Shown here piece by piece: positions 44,173 through 52,826 of a DNA stretch of 64,000 nt (position 1 is its first letter; each line of letters begins with the position of its first letter). The DNA is taken from positions 3,906,001-3,970,000 of the forward strand of contig NZ_CP129019.1 of assembly GCF_020524355.2 (NCBI RefSeq). Reading direction: 5' to 3'. The position numbers and the translations under genes are program-made. The notes below the pieces were generated by a model that was not told the origin of the DNA, made no database searches, and saw only the letters and a program-made list of their open reading frames with translations. This DNA is from Mesobacillus subterraneus (GTDB lineage Bacteria; Bacillota; Bacilli; Bacillales; Cytobacillaceae).

Positions 44173-45273
44173 TTATCTTAAAACCTTCAATACTTCAGAT
44201 GCCGCTCGCTCAGCTGCCTGAAGTGCACCTTCCAGATGTCCGCCATGTCCAGGCGCTGTTTCTGTACCAGCAAAAATAACCCTCTTTTCCCACGAACTCT
44301 TTCCAGCTGGCAGGCCATACTCTGGAAAGCTGGTCAACGGTTGGGCATCTTCCTCCACTGCTGTTTCTGGATCGCTCGCCCAATCTTTGTAAAGGAGAGC
44401 AATAGGTTCTCCGGCTTGTAGACCAAACAGCCTTGTCAATTGGTCAGTGACCAGTCTCAGAGTAGGTTCCTCACCAAGTTCTTGACGCATTTTTGCCGGG
44501 ATCCCGAAAAAACCAAAAAGTGCGCCATATCCTGTTTCAGGTGAAGCATCATGAATTTCCTGCAAGAGGCCGGCCCAGCTGGTGACCTGACCGGAGAGAC
44601 CAGCCTCCTTCCAGAATGGCCGATCGTAAATCGCTACTACTTTGGCCTGGCCCGCCATCCACGTCGGTTTTTCTTTCAGGCTGGCTATCATTCCATCGGG
44701 GAGTGCCGGTGAAAAGGTGATCCTTTTTGCCAGTATCCGTGGCGGCAATGCCAGGATTACAGCTGCTCCCTGGATGCTTGTCATTTTTCTATCAGCCTGT
44801 TCTGCTTCTATTTTAACTCCGCCTGACTGATCCAGTTGGATTGCATTAACCCGGGTATTCAGTTCAACGGTCCCAGGTGGAAGCGAGGATGCAAGAGCAT
44901 CAATAAGGGCCTGGATGCCGCCTTCCAGCCGCATCGACCTCTCAACTGCGCCTTCTGGGAGAACATGCCGCTGTACTTGCCCAGTTTGCGATTGTTCAAA
45001 AAGCATTGCTCCAGCGGTATGCTGTTCAATGGTGGACAATCCAAGCTCTTTCACCAATTTGGTTATGGCAGGCTCGTGATTCGGCCAGAACCAGGTTGGA
45101 CCCATATCAAACCTGCCAATCTCCGGACTGTCTTTGACCTCCAAGCTCAAAACCCTGCCCCCAATCCGGCTGCGCGCCTCCAGCACTCTGCAGGTTATTC
45201 CTTTTGCTTGCAGTAAAGCGGCCGCATGAAGCCCAGATAAGCCAGCTCCGACAATAATAACCGGTTCCTTCAT
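44173..45273 (-). CDS. FAD-dependent amine oxidase (flavin monoamine oxidase family)
   Basis: A 366-residue flavoprotein. The ADP-binding motif VGAGLSGLHAAALLQAKG starts at residue 8, followed by EARSRIGGRVLS, and the C-terminal FAD motif is FAGTETAPGHGGHLEGALQA. This is the layout of monoamine oxidase and phytoene-desaturase-like proteins; no signal peptide. Substrate unknown. ATG follows AAAGGAGGAA. Confidence 0.85.
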   Translation of the reverse strand: MKEPVIIVGAGLSGLHAAALLQAKGITCRVLEARSRIGGRVLSLEVKDSPEIGRFDMGPTWFWPNHEPAITKLVKELGLSTIEQHTAGAMLFEQSQTGQVQRHVLPEGAVERSMRLEGGIQALIDALASSLPPGTVELNTRVNAIQLDQSGGVKIEAEQADRKMTSIQGAAVILALPPRILAKRITFSPALPDGMIASLKEKPTWMAGQAKVVAIYDRPFWKEAGLSGQVTSWAGLLQEIHDASPETGYGALFGFFGIPAKMRQELGEEPTLRLVTDQLTRLFGLQAGEPIALLYKDWASDPETAVEEDAQPLTSFPEYGLPAGKSSWEKRVIFAGTETAPGHGGHLEGALQAAERAASEVLKVLR

Positions 45274-45356
45274 TCTTGTTTCCTCCTTTCATTCACACTT
45301 CATTCCCAGGGTCAGACCTGATCTAGACATTTCTTCCTGTCCAAAAACAAGCTAGC

Positions 45357-45917
45357 TTAAAGTTCAATCTGTTTAATAACTCTCGCTGGATTGCCGCCAA
45401 CGACAACGTTATCTGGCACATCCTTCGTAACAACTGCTCCTGATGCAATTACGACATTGTCGCCCACCGTTACCCCCGGGTTTATGATGGCACTTCCTCC
45501 AATCCAGACATTATTTCCAAACGTAATCGGCTTGGCATATTCCCGCCCTGAATTCCGTTCAGTTGGATGAAGTGGATGTGTTGCTGTATAGATCTGGACG
45601 CCAGGTGCCAGCATGCAATTGTCGCCAAAGCGAACTTCACAAACATCCAATATGGTACAATCGAAATTCGCAAAAAAGTTCTCTCCCACATGGGTGTTAT
45701 AGCCATAATCAAAGCGGATATTCGGCTCCATAACGACGATTTCCCCGGTTGAACCGAGTAATTTCTTTAATAACTGTGTGCGTTTTTCCCCTTCGGTTTC
45801 CGATGTTTGATTATATATTCTAACTTTTCGTCTAGCTTCCTCACGTTCCTTAACTAATAATGGGTCAGCAGGATTGTACATTTCCCCAGCCAACATCTTC
45901 TCTTTTTCCGATTTCAT
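45357..45917 (-). CDS. maa: Sugar O-acetyltransferase (Maa/LacA/NodL family)
   Basis: A 186-residue left-handed beta-helix acetyltransferase using acetyl-CoA. N-terminal maltose-transacetylase domain ([20 protein letters not shown]), hexapeptide repeats from about residue 70, catalytic His in TATHPLHP, and C-terminal [18 protein letters not shown] with VVGGNPARV. Likely acetylates free sugars. It lies downstream of nrdB but behind a strong terminator, so is separately transcribed. Confidence 0.9.
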   Translation of the reverse strand: MKSEKEKMLAGEMYNPADPLLVKEREEARRKVRIYNQTSETEGEKRTQLLKKLLGSTGEIVVMEPNIRFDYGYNTHVGENFFANFDCTILDVCEVRFGDNCMLAPGVQIYTATHPLHPTERNSGREYAKPITFGNNVWIGGSAIINPGVTVGDNVVIASGAVVTKDVPDNVVVGGNPARVIKQIEL

Positions 45918-45959
45918 TCTGTTTACCTACTTTCAAATGAGTGTATGGGACGTCGAAAA

Positions 45960-45992
45960 AATGGAAGCAAAGGGGCGTCCCTTTGCTTCCAT
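45960..45992 (-). terminator. Terminator of nrd operon
   Basis: ATGGAAGCAAAGGG / CCCTTTGCTTCCAT perfect stem, followed on the minus strand by TTTTTTC. Confidence 0.9.
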
Positions 45993-46020
45993 ATTATCAA
46001 TAGTAATGGAACTTATAAAA

Positions 46021-47058
46021 TTATAGTTCATCAAACCCATTATCAGCGGATGTTTTCGTGTACTGTCTTGATTTTTGCTCAAAGAAGTCGGTCTTGCCAA
46101 GGTCTACTTCTTGATAGGCGATAATCCACCTTAACGGATTGGTTCGATGTCCTTCGAAGGGGGCAGGAAAGCCTAGTTGTTCTGCTCGTTTGTTTGCCAT
46201 GAACTTGATATAGGCTTCTACGTCTGACATGAGCAGTCCATTGATCTCGTTGCCGATTATATAATCTGCCCACTCAATCTCCAGACGTGCCGCTTCCCGG
46301 AAGGCTGCGGTACCAAATTCCCTCAATGATTTTGTGTTGTATTCGGGATTTTCATGCAGAATCTCTTTGAAAATCTTTTCGAATAACCCCACATGCAGCT
46401 GTTCGTCACGGTTGATGTAGTTAATCATCGTGCTGGTGCCGACCATTTTCTGATTTCGGGCCAGATTATAAAAGAAGGCAAAGCCCGAGTAGAAAAACAG
46501 GCTTTCAAGAATGACATCATAGACAATCGAATGCAATAGATTTTCAATGCTTGGATTTTCCGCGAAACCTTTATAACCGTCTGTTATAAATTCATTCCGC
46601 TTGCGCAGGATTGGTTCTGTCCTCCAATAGTCGAACACTTCCTGCTGCTTTGATTTGGTTACGATGCTTGACAGCACATAGCTGTAGGAATGATTATGGA
46701 TTACTTCCTGCTGAGCCAAAATGATCATCAGTGCATTTAAGCTGGAGTCGGTGAGATAATCGGCAACTTTACCTGCATAGTCAGTTTGAATGCTGTCAAG
46801 GAGTGCCAGCAGCCCGATGATTTTTAAAAAGGCATCCTGTTCCTTTTCGGAAAGCATGGGGAATTGCTTAATGTCCTTTGACATATTGATCTCAAAAGGA
46901 GTCCAGAAATTCCCCAGCATTCTCTTATATTTTGGATAAGCCCAGGGGAAACGCACATCATCCCAATTCAATATATTGGAACTCTGACCATTTAAAATGC
47001 CTGTCGAAGCATTGGGAGCTTCAACGTCTACAAGAGTTCTTTTCTTCAATTGTGTCAT
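46021..47058 (-). CDS. nrdB: Class I ribonucleotide reductase small subunit
   Basis: Holds the dimetal site and tyrosyl radical for deoxyribonucleotide synthesis. The 345-residue protein has the first ligand Asp in LLDSIQ, the helix QQEVIHNHSYSYVL with E, H (+3) and the radical Tyr (+7), and later ESLFFYSGF and DEQLHVGLF ligands. The ATG at 47058 follows GAAAGGACGG and lies 19 bp after nrdA; a longer frame would run back into nrdA. Third gene behind the cobalamin riboswitch. Confidence 0.92.
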   Translation of the reverse strand: MTQLKKRTLVDVEAPNASTGILNGQSSNILNWDDVRFPWAYPKYKRMLGNFWTPFEINMSKDIKQFPMLSEKEQDAFLKIIGLLALLDSIQTDYAGKVADYLTDSSLNALMIILAQQEVIHNHSYSYVLSSIVTKSKQQEVFDYWRTEPILRKRNEFITDGYKGFAENPSIENLLHSIVYDVILESLFFYSGFAFFYNLARNQKMVGTSTMINYINRDEQLHVGLFEKIFKEILHENPEYNTKSLREFGTAAFREAARLEIEWADYIIGNEINGLLMSDVEAYIKFMANKRAEQLGFPAPFEGHRTNPLRWIIAYQEVDLGKTDFFEQKSRQYTKTSADNGFDEL

Positions 47059-47077
47059 TGTTATCCGTCCTTTCCTC

Positions 47078-49309
47078 TTAACTATGGCAGCTCTCACATT
47101 CATCAAACTCACTGCTTGAGGTGGAGCGGACATAATACGTCGTTTTCAATCCGGACTTCCAGGCAGCCATATGCAGATCCAGCAGCGCTTTTGCCTTAAT
47201 ATTGTTTGTCACATAAAAATTAAACGAAATGGCTTGGTCGATATGTCGCTGGCGACGGGCATTCTGCCTGATGCTCCAGTGCTGGTCAATATTGTAGGCT
47301 GTCTTGTAAAACCACATGGTTTCGGCTGATAGATCCGGTGCGGTGACCGGAATCTTGTAATCCTTCTTCTCCTCGGAGTACTCAAGCCTGAAAATCGGGT
47401 CAATGCTAGCTGATGATCCTGCTAGAATTGAGGTTGAAGAGTTTGGTGCTACAGCCATCAGGTACCCGTTCCTGATCCCATGCTGCTTCACTTCCACAGC
47501 AAGGTCCTCCCAGCTTCCACCTGTGTATTGTCTCTTTTCGATAAACTGTCCTGTCGACCAGTCCGAACCTTCGAAATAAGGATACGCCCCTTTTTCTTTT
47601 GCCAGCTCGAGGCTTGCATTGATGGTTAAAAAGGCGATATTTTCATAGAGACTATCACAATACTCAATCGCTTCTTCGCTCTCCCATTTGATTCCTTTAA
47701 GAGCGAGCAGGTGGTGCCAGCCGAAAGTTCCCAGCCCGATCCCCCTGTAGTTCTTGTTAGTAATCTGGGCCTGGAGAACGGGAATGTCATTGATATCAAT
47801 GACATTATCCAGCATCCTGACCTGGATATTAATCACTCTCTCAAGGACATCATCCATCACACTTTTTGCTAAAGAAATGGAGGACAAGTTGCAGACAATA
47901 AAGTCACCCGGTTTTTTATAGATTAAAATTTTTCCGTCCTGCACTGTTTCTTCTTCAAGGAGGGTAGGGCTCATATTCTGTGTGATTTCCGTGCAAAGAT
48001 TGCTGCAGTAAATCATCCCTTTATGGTGGTTGGCATTGAGCCTGTTGACCTGATCCCTGTAAAACATGTAAGGTGTTCCGGTTTCAAGCTGAGAGATCAT
48101 GATCGATTTAAAGATTTCAATAGCAGGGACGACTTCGTGTGACAAACCGGGATGGTAGACGCAGTCCCAATATTTTTCACGGAAAGAGCCAGCCCCCTTC
48201 TCCTCATCGAAATAATCTTCAAGCGAAAATCCCATGATCCTCTTTACTTCGTGTGGGTCGAACAGATACCAATCGCCTCGTTTTTCAACTTGTTCCATAA
48301 ATATATCGGGGATGCATATGCCAGTGAATAAATCATGCGTCCGCTGTCGCTCGTCACCATTGTTCAGTTTTGCATCAAGGAACGGGAAGATATCTTTATG
48401 CCACACATCGAGGTACACGGCAATCGCGCCCTGGCGCTGCCCTAATTGATCAACAGAAACAGCGGTGTTATTCAGCTGCTTCATCCAGGGAATAACTCCG
48501 GAACTGACCCCTTTAAAACCTTTGATATCACTGCCGCGGCTTCTGATTTTCCCAAGATAGACGCCAATACCGCCGCCATTTTTGCTCAAGGTGGAGATAT
48601 CTGTATTACAGTCGTAGATGCTCCTTAAATCATCAGCAACAGTATCAATAAAGCAGCTCGATAATTGACCATAGCTTTTGCCAGCATTCGATAATGTCGG
48701 TGTGGCGACCGTCATATATAGATTGGAAAGCGCCCAATATGCCTCTTCCACTAACTGAAGCCGTATTTCCTTTGGTTCTTCAGCCAGCAACGTCATGGCA
48801 ATCATCATGAACCGCTCCTGTGGCAATTCGGCAAAATCGCCATTTTGTGTGCGTGCCAGATATCTTTCCGCCATGGTCACAAGGCCTATGTAAGTAAACA
48901 GCTTGTCTCTTTCGGGATCAATGACTTTCTCCAAATGATCTATTTCTTCTCGGGAGTAGGATGTTAAAACTCGACTGTCATAAATCCCAATCTCTATTAA
49001 ACTATTGATCAATTCGTAGAAAGAACCGTAACCAGATTCTATTTTTGTATTACGAAAGTTTGCGCTTAGCTTGTATAATTTTTTCAGATAAAAACCCGCT
49101 GCCACATATGTCCATTCAGGTTCGTTTCGGCCGATTCGTTCAACTGCGGTCAGAATCAGCATATTTTCAACCTGATTCACTGTCATATCCTTCACTTCAA
49201 GTGCTTGGTCCACCTTCTCTTTGAACGATTGAAAGTCCAATTCAGGGAACGAAGACTCTATTTCTGCAATCAGTTTGGCTACAATTTCATCCTTTACTTG
49301 GATATTCAT
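47078..49309 (-). CDS. nrdA: Class I ribonucleotide reductase large subunit
   Basis: Catalytic subunit reducing ribonucleoside diphosphates, 743 residues. Active-site Cys in QLSSCFID, the radical-site SNLCTEI (N, C, E) and the partner Cys in VCNLSSISLA are present; the tail ECESCHS has the Cys pair that relays electrons. The N-terminus (MNIQVKDEIVAKLIAEI) is too short for a full ATP-cone, so overall activity control by dATP may be absent. ATG at 49309 with GGAGGG; its first 23 bases overlap the thioesterase gene. Confidence 0.92.
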   Translation of the reverse strand: MNIQVKDEIVAKLIAEIESSFPELDFQSFKEKVDQALEVKDMTVNQVENMLILTAVERIGRNEPEWTYVAAGFYLKKLYKLSANFRNTKIESGYGSFYELINSLIEIGIYDSRVLTSYSREEIDHLEKVIDPERDKLFTYIGLVTMAERYLARTQNGDFAELPQERFMMIAMTLLAEEPKEIRLQLVEEAYWALSNLYMTVATPTLSNAGKSYGQLSSCFIDTVADDLRSIYDCNTDISTLSKNGGGIGVYLGKIRSRGSDIKGFKGVSSGVIPWMKQLNNTAVSVDQLGQRQGAIAVYLDVWHKDIFPFLDAKLNNGDERQRTHDLFTGICIPDIFMEQVEKRGDWYLFDPHEVKRIMGFSLEDYFDEEKGAGSFREKYWDCVYHPGLSHEVVPAIEIFKSIMISQLETGTPYMFYRDQVNRLNANHHKGMIYCSNLCTEITQNMSPTLLEEETVQDGKILIYKKPGDFIVCNLSSISLAKSVMDDVLERVINIQVRMLDNVIDINDIPVLQAQITNKNYRGIGLGTFGWHHLLALKGIKWESEEAIEYCDSLYENIAFLTINASLELAKEKGAYPYFEGSDWSTGQFIEKRQYTGGSWEDLAVEVKQHGIRNGYLMAVAPNSSTSILAGSSASIDPIFRLEYSEEKKDYKIPVTAPDLSAETMWFYKTAYNIDQHWSIRQNARRQRHIDQAISFNFYVTNNIKAKALLDLHMAAWKSGLKTTYYVRSTSSSEFDECESCHS

Positions 49310-49796
49310 CAATTATCCCTCCAACTTGATTACTTTTTCTCATTTCCAGCCTGCGCTGCCTCCTCATATCGGCAGTTTTGAACATTTGCCTTTCTTCATC
49401 ATTTTCGGGAATGACCTTCGCAACCGGTACAGGTGCACCGTTGTCATCCTTCGCGACCATGGTAAGAATCGAAGTGGTCGTCAGCGTTTTTCTGCTAGTT
49501 TTCAAGTTTTCACTTTCCACTTTCACAAACACTTCCATCGACGTCCTGCCAGTTGAAATGACGACCGCTTCGAGTGTTAAAATATCGCCCACTACAGCGG
49601 AAGACAAAAAGTTAACCGAGTCAATCGATGCGGTGACAACAGCCCTTCTGCTGTGTTTCATTGCTGCTATTGCGGCAATTTCATCAATATAAGACAGCAC
49701 GGTTCCGCCAAAAATCGTGCCAAGATGGTTTGTATCCGGCGGCAAAACGAGCCTGTTCTGAAAAGTCCTTGACACATTTGCTGATAATCCTTCCAT
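49287..49796 (-). CDS. ykhA: Acyl-CoA thioesterase, YkhA-like hotdog protein
   Basis: A 169-residue hotdog-fold thioesterase that hydrolyses acyl-CoA. The N-terminal LVLPPDTNHLGTIFGGTVLSYIDE carries the catalytic Asp/Asn region, followed by VTASIDSVNFLSS and a mixed charged tail. ATG follows AGGAGGTCAGAA. It is the first gene after the cobalamin riboswitch and terminator and overlaps nrdA by 23 bp, so it appears to be co-transcribed with nrdAB, which is unexpected for its function. Confidence 0.88.
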   Translation of the reverse strand: MEGLSANVSRTFQNRLVLPPDTNHLGTIFGGTVLSYIDEIAAIAAMKHSRRAVVTASIDSVNFLSSAVVGDILTLEAVVISTGRTSMEVFVKVESENLKTSRKTLTTTSILTMVAKDDNGAPVPVAKVIPENDEERQMFKTADMRRQRRLEMRKSNQVGGIIDEYPSKG

Positions 49797-49837
49797 TTCT
49801 GACCTCCTGTGTGTAAAAAATGTTCCCTGAAAAATAA

Positions 49838-49863
49838 GAAAAACCCATCTCGAAAGATGGGCT
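49838..49863 (-). terminator. Riboswitch-linked terminator
   Basis: On the minus strand CCCATCT-TTCG-AGATGGG followed by TTTTTCTT. It stands 115 bp downstream of the B12 box and 40 bp before the thioesterase start, so it is the likely expression platform. Confidence 0.85.
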
Positions 49864-49974
49864 TAAGTAACGTTGATCTATTAACAGCTCATATGAAGCA
49901 GCAAAAAAACAGCATGAGTCTATCAATTTATCCGTATACCTTCCCTATTCCCGAAGAAGATAACACGAATAAAT

Positions 49975-50150
49975 ATGGCAGGTCTCCTGACTTGTGCTTC
50001 ACCCTACTTTAAGGCCTTCCCATCTATTTTTTAGACAGTGGTTCATCCTTATTTCGTCAGCACTTACAGTTGCGGGAACAGTTCTGGATTCACACCAGAT
50101 TCCCTATTAAGTCTTGTTCAGACACCATACTTACCGGTAATTTCAATATT
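49975..50150 (-). ncRNA. Cobalamin (B12) riboswitch
   Basis: On the minus strand the conserved core GGGAATCTGGTGTGAATCC, the following GGAACTGTTCCCGCAACTGT-type segment, GAAGCACAAG and the B12 box AGTCAGGAGACCTGCC (49977-49992) are all present in order. Together with the downstream terminator it should shut off ykhA-nrdA-nrdB when adenosylcobalamin is plentiful. Confidence 0.95.
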
Positions 50151-50250
50151 TAGTTATAAAAGTCACTTACCAACACAATATATCGTGTTATGAATTGATA
50201 GTAAATCATCTTGACAGCTTTTTCAACTATTTTTCATTTTCCTCCTTCCA

Positions 50251-50353
50251 GTGGTTCTGGTCGATATATTTCGGAAAGTGGTCGATAAAATCAAAAATCC
50301 GCTGATCTATTTAAAAATGTGGTCGATCTATTTTATTTTTCGCCAATAAAGTG
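50251..50353. repeat. Intergenic repeat with GGTCGATA motifs, copy 2
   Basis: Same layout as the copy at 36353: CTGGTCGATATATTTC, GTGGTCGATAAAATCAAAAA, GTGGTCGATCTATT and TTTCGCCAATAAAGT. The remaining part of the 50151-50420 gap shows nothing else apart from a TTGACAGCTTTTT tract at 50212. Confidence 0.8.
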
Positions 50354-50420
50354 GAAGGAGCATCAATCGAACCTCGTTAAAGGCACTATTTCCTGTTTTA
50401 AAATGATTAACGTTCTTCTC

Positions 50421-50903
50421 TTAAACCGGAAAATACTCCCCAGTCTCTGGATTGGCAATGTAAGCATGGACAGGTATTGATTTTGGAATTAATGGATGAC
50501 CTTTTATTAAGTCTTTATTCTTCTTAATGACATCTTCAATATTTTGTGGTCCTGTTAACCAGTTGATTACATCATGCTCCACTACATCAATGTAGTTAAT
50601 TGTCTTGAGTATTTCTTCTGAAACTCCATGTTCTTTTATTTTATCTGACATATTTAGTTTGACTTCTTTACTTTCCATTTCACCGATTATAAAGATTTCA
50701 TCCACCAGTTCATTATAGATCGCTAGAATGATATTTCGAATCAAGCACCCATAAGGCTGGGTAATAACTGCCCCAAAACTGTTAAGAATCATCATATCTT
50801 TATTCTTTTTATATGTTATCTCTGGAAATAAAGGATAAATCGCCTCATTAACACCTGTTATGATCATTGTTTTTTTCGTTGCTGAACTAATTAATGTTGA
50901 CAT
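50421..50903 (-). CDS. Carbonic-anhydrase-like protein next to SbtA, zinc ligands missing
   Basis: A 160-residue protein with the outline of a beta-carbonic anhydrase: ILNSFGAVITQP followed by a helix and VDEIFIIGEMES. In active enzymes the first zinc ligands sit in a C-x-D-x-R motif and the next in H-x-x-C; these positions read TYKKNKD and GEMES here, so catalysis is unlikely. It follows the SbtA gene by 14 bp with AAAGGAGAG at ATG 50903, so it may regulate or accompany the transporter. Family assignment is by pattern only. Confidence 0.6.
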   Translation of the reverse strand: MSTLISSATKKTMIITGVNEAIYPLFPEITYKKNKDMMILNSFGAVITQPYGCLIRNIILAIYNELVDEIFIIGEMESKEVKLNMSDKIKEHGVSEEILKTINYIDVVEHDVINWLTGPQNIEDVIKKNKDLIKGHPLIPKSIPVHAYIANPETGEYFPV

Positions 50904-50916
50904 GAAAATCTCTCCT

Positions 50917-51923
50917 TTACTGTATCCATTTTGCGATTTCATAATAGGCGGGTATTCCAATTATTAAGTTAAATGGAAAAGTGACTCCTAAAGATAAACC
51001 CAGGTATATGGATGGGTTTGCATCTGGGACTGAAGTTTTAAGGGCTGCGGGTGCAGCAATGTATGAAGCACTTCCAGCCAATACTCCCATTAATGTAACT
51101 CCCCCTAAAGATAAGCCAACAAAATCCCCTACGAGAACGCCTAAACTGCCAAACAAAAGGGGAGTAAACAAACCAAATGCCAGCAATTTCACCCCGTGTT
51201 TTTTTACCTCTGGCAGGCGTTTTCCTGCAATCAATCCCATATTTAAAAGGAAAAGAATTAATACACTGCTGTATAAGTCTATAATAGAGGCTTTACCATT
51301 GGAACTGCATTTTCACCAAGAACCCAGCCTATTAACAGGCTGCCAACAAGGAGCAAAATACTTTTACCAAAAATGCTTTCCCTTAGCACTTCCTTATCTA
51401 TTAAATTTGAGGATGCAGGGATAAAGCCCAAATTCCGGGTGGGATAAACCGGAAGATCTTTTTTGCTCTCTGCTATTTTTAATAACAGTAAAGATACTAA
51501 AATTGCCGGACTCTCCATTAAAACAACCAAAGCATTCATGAACCCTTCATAAGATGTACCGCTCTCATCAAGAAATGTAATAGCAGCTCCATAGGTAACT
51601 ATACTGATGGACCCATAAGTGGCTGCTAATCCTATAGAGTTTTTAAGATCCAATTTTATTACTCTCATGAGAGCCAGCGTAATAACGGGAATGATTATCC
51701 CTAAAAACAAGGCTCCCAGGATTGGTGCGAGTACAGACTCAATTGAGTAATGCGAAAGTTCAATGCCTCCTTTTATTCCAATGGCAATTAATAAGTAAAT
51801 GCTTAGGCCTTCACTTAAACCATTGGGAAACTTCAAATCTGATTTAACGATTGCCGCTATAATACCCAACACAAAAAACAACACAACGGGTGATAATAAA
51901 TTTTGAAGTATTATTTCGTTCAT
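50917..51923 (-). pseudogene. Sodium-dependent bicarbonate permease SbtA (DUF897), frameshifted
   Basis: Ten-helix membrane transporter of the SbtA family, about 335 residues if repaired. The first part has GIKGGIELSHYS and AATYGSISIVTYGAA; the second part has LLNMGLIAGKRLPEVKKHG and AGSASYIAAPAALKTSVPDA, both typical. The frame ends at a TAG after NAVPMVKPLL (51279) while the neighbouring frame continues SIIDLYSSVLILFLL, so one base is missing near 51285-51295. Start ATG 51923 with AAGGAG. Could be a read error. Confidence 0.78.
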
Positions 51924-51956
51924 TCAGCTGTCTCCTTTTTGTTTTTTTCAATAAAA

Positions 51957-52010
51957 AAACCGACAATTCCAGAGTCCAAGCGGTTAGCCACTGAACGGAA
52001 TTGTCGGTTT
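51957..52010 (-). terminator. Terminator between mpsC-like gene and sbtA
   Basis: AAACCGACAATTCC / GGAATTGTCGGTTT perfect 14-bp stem with a 26-nt loop, followed on the minus strand by TTTTTTT. It either ends the mpsC-like transcript or acts as an attenuator before sbtA. Confidence 0.85.
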
Positions 52011-52052
52011 ATCTTCAACTGGCAACATGCTATTAAAGATCTCCCTCTATTA

Positions 52053-52418
52053 TCATAAAAATTTTTTCTCAAGGTCGTTATCTAATTTAAATACCATTAC
52101 TCGTTCCCCTGTTCGAGAACTTATATCAGTATGAAAACTTTTCACTTGTTCCCCACTGTTCGTAAATATGATTTCTTTCAAAGTTCCCAAACCTGATTCC
52201 ACTAGTTCCGAACGGGTTTTCTTTACTGTTAACATTCCCTCTTTAGTTTCACAAACGGAATATTCTGCTGGTGTCAGGACCCCTTGCAAACTTACGATGA
52301 CCAGATCTCGCAATATATCTGTCTTAACGGAAACAGAGCCACGTCCAAGATAGTCCTTTTCCCATTGAGTTATCGCCTTGCTAATATCAGACTCCACAGA
52401 ACCTTTCGACTTGTTCAT
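52053..52418 (-). CDS. DUF2294/MpsC-like protein
   Basis: A 121-residue cytosolic protein of the DUF2294 family, named MpsC in staphylococci where it accompanies the MpsAB inorganic-carbon/Na+ system. The typical segments AITQWEKDYLGRGSVSVKTDI and GVLTPAEYSVCETKEG are visible. ATG 52418 chosen because AGGGGGG lies 8 nt upstream; a start at 52439 has no site. Its place ahead of sbtA fits a role in bicarbonate supply. Confidence 0.8.
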   Translation of the reverse strand: MNKSKGSVESDISKAITQWEKDYLGRGSVSVKTDILRDLVIVSLQGVLTPAEYSVCETKEGMLTVKKTRSELVESGLGTLKEIIFTNSGEQVKSFHTDISSRTGERVMVFKLDNDLEKKFL

Positions 52419-52440
52419 ATAATAATCCCCCCTAAACAAA

Positions 52441-52492
52441 AAATCGATCTATTCCTCAAGCTAAAATTCTAGTTTAAGGAATACATCGATTT
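52441..52492. promoter_or_regulatory. Long inverted repeat upstream of mpsC-like gene
   Basis: AAATCGAT-C-TATTCCT and AGGAATA-C-ATCGATTT, with further pairing GCTA / TAGT inside, around an 8-nt centre. It begins 23 bp upstream of the start codon and could be an operator or leader hairpin. The remaining 250 bp to 52747 show nothing. Confidence 0.55.
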
Positions 52493-52746
52493 ACTTATTA
52501 TCAACTTTATTATTTTTAATAAAATGCTTTTTCATCCGGCCAAATAAAAATTTAACTGGCATGCTCAAGCTTATTAGTATAAATAAGTTAATGAAAATCT
52601 CTCGATTGATTTATTAAATTAACGAAATGTTACCATATAACCTGCAAAATATCAATACTAGATCAATTGAAAAGTGAAGACAAAAGGCACGTCCTCTAAA
52701 AAGACTGCAAAAATTATTACAGACGGGATATTCTTTATAAGCAGAA

Positions 52747-52773
52747 AAGCAGGAACCTGTTGGACCCCTGCTT
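52747..52773 (-). terminator. Terminator of sstT
   Basis: AAGCAGG / CCTGCTT stem followed on the minus strand by TTCTGCTT. Confidence 0.6.
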
Positions 52774-52826
52774 CCTTATGCAGATGAATACTGAACAGAT
52801 GAGCGATCAACTTTATTCTGACAAGC

